Assembly (NCBI GenBank): GCA_013373625.1
Contig: JABXHM010000065.1
Coordinates: 1 to 57,647 of the forward strand
DNA from: Alteromonadaceae bacterium
GTDB taxonomy: Bacteria; Pseudomonadota; Gammaproteobacteria; Enterobacterales; Alteromonadaceae
Direction: 5' to 3'
Length of the DNA: 57,647 bases
The notes under the pieces are model-generated. The model was not told where the DNA came from. It was given only the letters and a program-made list of their open reading frames with translations, and made no database searches. Positions 52,848-57,647 of this stretch are shown one piece after another (the stretch's first letter is position 1; each line of letters starts with the position of its first letter). The translations under genes and the position numbers were made by a program.

Positions 52848-54077
52848 TTAATGTTTAGCGAGCCGGTTTACCCTTATTAGCAATACAATGGCGCACACGG
52901 CCAACAATCCGGCCACTAAAAAAGGGACTCCCGGATACACCGGGTACGCATTACCAGGTGTTGTAAACTGATGAAAAAGCCAAGGCAGACACAGTGGTGT
53001 AATAATCGCGCCCACACTGCGAGTAGCCGCAAATGCCCCCTGTAAAGTGCCTTGATTAGAGGCATCCACTTGCGATGACATGTAACTCATCAACCCTGCA
53101 TTGGTCATAAAGCCCATCGCGCTGGGAATAATAAATACCAGAATAGCATACTGATTAGTGATGAAGGCAAAGGCAATGGAGCCAATGAGTAAACCGGTCA
53201 TTCCCGTGAAGCTGGCGACCAGGTCGCCAAATCGTTGTGATATTTTCCCCACTAAAACGCCTTGGGTTAAAATACTCACCAGGCCATAGAGACCCATGGA
53301 TAAGCCAATTTCTTTGGCAGTCCAGTTAAATTGATAGGCCGTAAAGTATGGCCACACGGTAGGCACCGTGTTAAGCGCTATATGCAAACACAGCACCACC
53401 AGCAATAACCGCGGGATTTGCGGTGTCACCCTGAGCCGGGTAAAAACTCCCCAGGGGCTGGCATTTCGCCATTCAAAAGCTTTGCGCAAAGGCTTCGCTA
53501 AGGACTCGCGAAACACAAAGAAGCCAACAACGGCGTTGGTTAACGTCAGCACAGACGCCGCAAAGATAGGTGTTCGTAAACCGTAATCAGCAAGCAACCC
53601 GCTTAACACCGGGCCAAACATAAAGCCAAGACCAAACGCTGCCCCCAATGAACCAAATCGCTTAGCACGTTTTTCGGCACTGGTAATATCCGCCATAAAC
53701 GCTGCGGCGACCGCCGGCGTAGCGCCAAACAAGCCGGCCAATGCCTGCGCGGCGAATAGCCAGCCGATGGACGGCGCGAGGCCCATAAGCAGATAGTTGA
53801 GTCCGAATGCGGTAAATGACATTAACAATACTGGCCTGCGGCCATAAGCATCACTTAACGATCCAAGCAGTGGCGTAGCAAAAAACTGAATAGTCGCAAA
53901 CAGAGCGATAATGGCACCACCATAAAGAGCGGCGCCAGACACATCTACCTGTGCTAATTGCTGAATTAACTCGGGGATGATTGGCGCAAGGAGCCCATGC
54001 CCCATGGCGTCAAAAAATACCGCGAGCAAGACAAACCAAATGGCAGCCCCGGAGTTTGCTTGGTTGTTTGTTATCAC
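52848..54077 (-). CDS. MFS transporter, TetA/multidrug-like
   Basis: Inner-membrane major facilitator of 409 residues with 12 predicted segments. The loop 2-3 motif A reads GSLSDAYGRRPVLLMS, and the segment-5 region GLGFMFGPVLSGLLADYG resembles the antiporter motif C region. By sequence it is of the TetA/drug-H+ group, but its place between the GMC oxidoreductase gene (25 bp) and a sugar isomerase gene (36 bp to its chosen start) suggests transport of the glycoside or of a sugar product. The direction of transport is not decidable. Confidence 0.9.
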   Translation of the reverse strand: MITNNQANSGAAIWFVLLAVFFDAMGHGLLAPIIPELIQQLAQVDVSGAALYGGAIIALFATIQFFATPLLGSLSDAYGRRPVLLMSFTAFGLNYLLMGLAPSIGWLFAAQALAGLFGATPAVAAAFMADITSAEKRAKRFGSLGAAFGLGFMFGPVLSGLLADYGLRTPIFAASVLTLTNAVVGFFVFRESLAKPLRKAFEWRNASPWGVFTRLRVTPQIPRLLLVVLCLHIALNTVPTVWPYFTAYQFNWTAKEIGLSMGLYGLVSILTQGVLVGKISQRFGDLVASFTGMTGLLIGSIAFAFITNQYAILVFIIPSAMGFMTNAGLMSYMSSQVDASNQGTLQGAFAATRSVGAIITPLCLPWLFHQFTTPGNAYPVYPGVPFLVAGLLAVCAIVLLIRVNRLAKH

Positions 54078-54102
54078 CCTGTCACCCGAACCCTACTTTG
54101 TA

Positions 54103-55776
54103 TTACACCGCGCGGGTAATGTCTGGCGAACCTGCATATTCCTGAGCAATATACTCCGCTGCACGTGCAGTGAGCGCCATAGTCGTTAATGTCGGTCCAC
54201 CCGCACCATTAGTAACAAAACAGCTGCTATCAGTAACAAATAAGTTGGGAATGTCCCAGCTCTGGTTATGTTTGTTGAGTACCGAAGTGGACGGATCATT
54301 TCCCATTCGCGCCCCGCCACATTCATGGATAGCCGATCCTAAACACAGACTCTTTTGATAGGACAATTTAAACATTGTACGTTCAAACCAATTACCGGTT
54401 GGCATCAGATTGTCGCGGTTATGAATATCAAGAATACTCGCAGCAATTTCGATATTCCAGCCCATAGTATTGACCATCTCGAGAATACTCGCCATTTGTG
54501 CTTTTGCCATGTTTCGCTCATTTTCGCCCATGCGAATATCTATATTGGCAACCGGAATCCCCCACGCATCTTTTTTGCGCGGGTTGAGCGAGATACGATT
54601 TTCTTTGACCGGTAACATCTCACCTTGCACGGTTAAACCGAATAACGTTGGTATGTGATCCGGTACCGGAATTCGGCCAACCATTCCCTGAATATTGTAG
54701 CCACGAATAAACTCTTTTTTCTCACCCTGTTTGAGGTTTTGAAAACGTGGAATATAAAAACCACCGTGATTATCGCCGGGGTGTTTGCCGTCAACCAGTT
54801 CAAAACCGGTTTCACCAGGCACCGAGCCAAACACCACCCCATTGGTCTGGTCCATAAAATAGTGGCCTAACACGCCAGAACTGTTAGCCAGTCCCTGAGG
54901 CGCGTCAGCCGTTGCAGAATTCAGCAATAGTCTTATCGTTTCTATCGTCGACGCACACAACATAACCACATTAGCATGTACCTTGTGCACTTGTTTCGAC
55001 TCACTGTCAATGAACGTAACCCCCGTCGCCAGACCCGACGTGCTATCCACATTGACTTTACTCACAACACTGTTGGGACGTAAGGTTAGCTTTCCGGTCG
55101 CCTGCGCTGCCGCTATCGGTGACGTTGTGTGCGTTTTACCCTCTTCATCAGCGTGCGTCGCGTCACTACTGACATAACGCCAGGGGGTAAACCGCCGCTC
55201 AGACCACTTTCCCTGGACCGTATTTTGGAATTTCTTTTCGTAACTACTTAAGCCTGCTTCCGTTGCAAAGTTCCCGTCAGGCAGGTTTTCGATACCATCT
55301 TTACGACCGGCGATACGCAAAAAAGACTCGACTTTGTCGTAATAAGGAACGAGATCCTCGTATTCAATTGGCCAGTCTTCTCCATACCCGTCATGACTTG
55401 CTGCTTTAAAGTCGTAGTCTGACATTCTTACTGCTACGCGCCCCCATGACTGAAAGCGACCGCCGACCTGACGCCCTCGAATCCACAGAAACGGGTCGGT
55501 TGACGTGGTGTACGGATTTTCCAGGTCATTGACAAATAATTCTTTTTTATCAGGCGAAAACCATGAACATCGTGCCTGGGTATGCTGTCCTTTAATGCCG
55601 GCACCAATGCGATCCCAGGTATTAACCTGACGTTTTAAACCGGGACGTTTAAAAATTGCCTCATCCAGTGCAGGTCCAGCTTCCAGAAGTAGTACACACA
55701 GTCCTTTTTCGGTCAGTTCTTTCGCCGCTATACCACCGGTTGCCCCTGAGCCTACAACAATCGCGTCATATTTCAT
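54103..55776 (-). CDS. GMC-family FAD oxidoreductase (sugar 3-oxidase-like)
   Basis: Flavoprotein of 557 residues. FAD binding is at the N-terminus (YDAIVVGSGATGGIAAKEL, then LLEAGP). The substrate domain follows, and the C-terminus carries the His of AIHECGGARMGND and the Asn of VTNGAGGPTLTT, the catalytic pair of the family. The subtype matches pyranose/gluconate dehydrogenase-like members without a signal peptide. The bacterial C-glycoside 3''-oxidase CarA is a GMC enzyme, and here the gene is divergent from a deglycosidase beta/alpha pair. So oxidation of the sugar C3 of a C-glycoside is the leading hypothesis. Confidence 0.9.
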   Translation of the reverse strand: MKYDAIVVGSGATGGIAAKELTEKGLCVLLLEAGPALDEAIFKRPGLKRQVNTWDRIGAGIKGQHTQARCSWFSPDKKELFVNDLENPYTTSTDPFLWIRGRQVGGRFQSWGRVAVRMSDYDFKAASHDGYGEDWPIEYEDLVPYYDKVESFLRIAGRKDGIENLPDGNFATEAGLSSYEKKFQNTVQGKWSERRFTPWRYVSSDATHADEEGKTHTTSPIAAAQATGKLTLRPNSVVSKVNVDSTSGLATGVTFIDSESKQVHKVHANVVMLCASTIETIRLLLNSATADAPQGLANSSGVLGHYFMDQTNGVVFGSVPGETGFELVDGKHPGDNHGGFYIPRFQNLKQGEKKEFIRGYNIQGMVGRIPVPDHIPTLFGLTVQGEMLPVKENRISLNPRKKDAWGIPVANIDIRMGENERNMAKAQMASILEMVNTMGWNIEIAASILDIHNRDNLMPTGNWFERTMFKLSYQKSLCLGSAIHECGGARMGNDPSTSVLNKHNQSWDIPNLFVTDSSCFVTNGAGGPTLTTMALTARAAEYIAQEYAGSPDITRAV

Positions 55777-56028
55777 TTTGTCACACTTTAAGTCACTATT
55801 ATTTTATAGAATAGTAATTCTAATAAATTTATATTACAAGTAATGCGACAAATAAAAGTTAAACATTAAATTAACAATTACCATTTAATGTCGATATATT
55901 AATAATTTAATTACTTGATATGTATGAATTTATAAAATTATTTTAACAAAAATCAGTATTAGAACTATCATTTTAATATAAAAGAATGTTAGATTTTAGT
56001 TCTCAGAAACAAAGAGTAGGAATCAACA
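55777..56028. promoter_or_regulatory. divergent promoter region of the deglycosidase locus
   Basis: A 252-bp very AT-rich gap between the GMC operon and the deglycosidase pair. The halves AGAACTA and TAGTTCT, about 35 bp apart in its right third, are inverted and could be a regulator site. Not tested further. Confidence 0.4.
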
Positions 56029-56427
56029 ATGACTCTCGAAGCCAGTGTAATTAAGCAAGATGCGGTGCGAAGCACGCCCTCAGGTTACGAAGTGGATGTC
56101 AGAATTGCCTGGTACCGTTCGTTACCGATTGCGTGCCTGGAAAACTTAAATATTACGATTGATGGGCATGAATATGCTGCAGATGATCTGACCATTCGGG
56201 TCAATGGCACCAATATTCCGGTGACTCAGGCCGGTGAATTTCTCGATGAATGGTGGTTCACACAGGATCCAATAACCGCCATTATCGATACGCCATCTGC
56301 TAAAGCAGCAGGTGAGAACATCAGTTTAAGTGTATCAATGGCAACGCGCATTCCCTATATCATTATCGGCCCCGATACTGCGCTTGTTCAGCGCACCGAT
56401 GTCAGTAAAGAGGTAACTATTCAATGA
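56029..56427 (+). CDS. C-glycoside deglycosidase beta-subunit-like protein (DUF6379)
   Basis: A 132-residue beta-sandwich protein (LENLNITIDGHEYAADDLTI, then FLDEWWFTQDPITAIIDT and MATRIPYIIIGP). It aligns in layout with the first 135 residues of the fused protein at 38870. In known C-deglycosidases this small subunit is essential and shapes the active site of the TIM-barrel partner. The next gene overlaps by 4 bp (ATGA), which fits an obligate complex. The start has AGGAA about 8 bp upstream. Substrate unknown; a C-glucosyl flavonoid is suggested by the rest of the window. Confidence 0.85.
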   Translation: MTLEASVIKQDAVRSTPSGYEVDVRIAWYRSLPIACLENLNITIDGHEYAADDLTIRVNGTNIPVTQAGEFLDEWWFTQDPITAIIDTPSAKAAGENISLSVSMATRIPYIIIGPDTALVQRTDVSKEVTIQ

Positions 56428-57419
56428 GCATAATGTTAGGCACCACAATATATTCGATGACCAATGAATGGTTGGCTGGACAATTTACTTTACCACAGTT
56501 AATCGATGAGGTTGGCAAACGTAAACTGGGGCCGGGCCTGGAGATGATCGGATTCCAGAACCTTAAGGGGTTTCCGGGTAAAGTCGATAAACAGGAACTG
56601 AAACACTTTTTAGATGCCATTGAACGAAACGAACTTACCTTAACGTCTCTGGCAGGAAACGCCGACATCGCATTAAATCCCAATAAATGGATGGATACCG
56701 ATGAAAGCGTTGAGTACATGCGCCCGCAAATTGAAATGGCAGGCGAACTGGGATTCCCGGTAATGCGGATACAGATTGGCTTAACTCCGGAAGTGTTAAC
56801 TAAGCTCGAACCCATTGCAGCAAAAGCCAAGGTCAAACTCGGTATGGAAATCCACGCGCCGGAGGGCCCGAATACGCCTAAGGTGATGGCTACACGTGAG
56901 GTATATGAAAAGATTGATTCTGAATACCTCGGTTTTGTGCCGGATTTTAGTTCCTGTATGCGCGCGATCCCACCAGGTATGTTAGATAAGTTAGCCCAGG
57001 CCGGACTTTCAGAAGACGGTAAACAGCTTTTGATCCGTATGTGGGAATCAGAAGGTCACCCGTTCAAGCGCTACATGGCCTTCGCCGAACAAGCTAAAGA
57101 AGCCGGTGAACCTGAATTACCAATTTTGCAGTCGAAGCTGATTTTTACCATGTTTGGCAGACAGCAACCTGAAGAATGGGCCGACATCCTTGATCGAACC
57201 GTGCACATTCACGCAAAATTCTACGAAGTCAACGAGCAATGCACTGACTCGCCGTCTATCGACCACTACCGAATTTTGCCGGTATTTGACAATGCTGATC
57301 GCACTATCAGTATGTCGAGTGAGTGGGAAGGCCATGCGTTCTGGAACGCAGATGAGGTCTGCGCCTTCGAAATGGTCAGACGCCATCATCGCATGTGCGA
57401 ACACATTTTGAATAAATAA
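56424..57419 (+). CDS. C-glycoside deglycosidase alpha-subunit-like TIM barrel
   Basis: A 331-residue xylose-isomerase-like barrel. Candidate metal ligands are Glu in LGMEIHAPEG, Asp in GFVPDFSSCM, His in RTVHIHAKFYEV and Glu in MSSEWEGHAFW. These resemble the Mn-binding set of CarB/DgpB-type alpha subunits, which cleave the C-C bond of 3''-oxo-C-glycosides by beta-elimination. It is coupled to the DUF6379 gene by a 4-bp overlap and is divergent from a GMC oxidoreductase operon. A plain sugar isomerase is the alternative, but pairing with DUF6379 argues against it. Confidence 0.86.
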   Translation: MSIMLGTTIYSMTNEWLAGQFTLPQLIDEVGKRKLGPGLEMIGFQNLKGFPGKVDKQELKHFLDAIERNELTLTSLAGNADIALNPNKWMDTDESVEYMRPQIEMAGELGFPVMRIQIGLTPEVLTKLEPIAAKAKVKLGMEIHAPEGPNTPKVMATREVYEKIDSEYLGFVPDFSSCMRAIPPGMLDKLAQAGLSEDGKQLLIRMWESEGHPFKRYMAFAEQAKEAGEPELPILQSKLIFTMFGRQQPEEWADILDRTVHIHAKFYEVNEQCTDSPSIDHYRILPVFDNADRTISMSSEWEGHAFWNADEVCAFEMVRRHHRMCEHILNK

Positions 57420-57462
57420 TCGGTTTCAAAGCCACTCCTACCTAACTGGAGTTGCTCTGGTG

Positions 57463-57501
57463 AGGCCTGCCGTATGTGCCCTACGTTGCAGGCCTTTTTT
57501 A
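57463..57501 (+). terminator. intrinsic terminator of the deglycosidase pair
   Basis: AGGCCTGC (57463-57470) pairs with GCAGGCCT (57488-57495), with an inner CGTA/TACG stem (57471-57474, 57482-57485) and a T run to 57500. Confidence 0.85.
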
Positions 57502-57620
57502 TTGATAACGCAGCGGATTTATCCTGAAGCAGTCGGTCTGTATTCCCTCTCAACGACTCGTCGAAACCGTTCAACCGGAATTGCCAGGCAACATACGGCT
57601 GAGCATAGCAATTCGTATAG

Positions 57621-57647
57621 TAATGGGTAATGGGTAATGGGTAATGG
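57621..57647. repeat. heptanucleotide tandem repeat, cut by the window end
   Basis: TAATGGG repeated 3.9 times up to the last base. The total copy number is unknown because the window ends here. Confidence 0.9.

Noticed and set aside
1..57647. CRISPR arrays, tRNA or rRNA genes, insertion sequences, prophage genes
   Set aside because: None was found on reading both strands; no repeat-spacer pattern, no transposase or integrase motif.

Overview
The window looks like a chromosomal stretch of a marine heterotrophic gammaproteobacterium, most likely of the Alteromonadales (Alteromonas-like). The reasons are three large TonB-dependent receptors, a TRAP transporter, a GH3 glucosidase, a chromosomal Qnr-type pentapeptide protein and moderate GC with very AT-rich promoters. 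I see no rRNA, tRNA, CRISPR, phage or transposase gene. The window opens inside the ETF-ubiquinone oxidoreductase gene and ends in a short tandem repeat.

Layout. 1-4726: ETF-QO (3' part), a 3-hydroxyacyl-CoA dehydrogenase, a thiolase and an IclR regulator, together a beta-oxidation / CoA-thioester end pathway. 5134-5885: a small lipoprotein and a small cytosolic protein. 6156-8965: a TRAP transporter (DctPQM) ending at a bidirectional terminator. 9041-15392: a carbohydrate-type TonB receptor, a type B carboxylesterase lipoprotein and an unknown lipoprotein. 15921-23249: a second TonB receptor, a GH3 exo-glucosidase and a LytS/LytR-type two-component pair. 23384: glyoxalase I. 24037-31845: two divergent, tightly packed operons for phenylpropanoid side chains (feruloyl/coumaroyl-CoA synthetase, aldehyde dehydrogenase, thioesterase, SDRs, MaoC hydratase and an aminoglycoside-phosphotransferase-fold kinase), with a SurE nucleotidase embedded in one of them. 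31930-37576: an ECF sigma factor and its partner, a duplicated cupin, a highly structured non-coding element, a GntR regulator, an M1 peptidase and an exported RidA. 37641-38724: YigZ and apparent gene debris.

38870-46709 is a minus-strand aromatic operon with a divergent LysR regulator. It encodes a fumarylacetoacetase-fold hydrolase, a cyclase/formamidase-like hydrolase, an FrsA-like alpha/beta hydrolase, a VOC extradiol dioxygenase, a Rieske ferredoxin and an FAD monooxygenase. After an internal terminator comes a single-chain fusion of the two C-glycoside deglycosidase subunit types. The enzyme set recalls the fde naringenin pathway of Herbaspirillum. 46878-49934 holds a qnr-like gene and a third TonB receptor. 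50382-57419 is a divergent locus: GMC oxidoreductase, MFS transporter, xylose-isomerase-like protein and Gfo/Idh/MocA oxidoreductase on minus, with a two-gene C-glycoside deglycosidase (beta then alpha subunit) on plus.

Read together, the genes suggest an integrated route for plant C-glycosyl phenolics, probably flavonoids. The steps would be import, 3''-oxidation of the sugar, C-C deglycosylation, A-ring hydroxylation and meta cleavage, hydrolysis to a cinnamic acid, CoA activation, side-chain shortening and beta-oxidation. The family assignments rest on visible motifs. The pathway and its substrate are inference.
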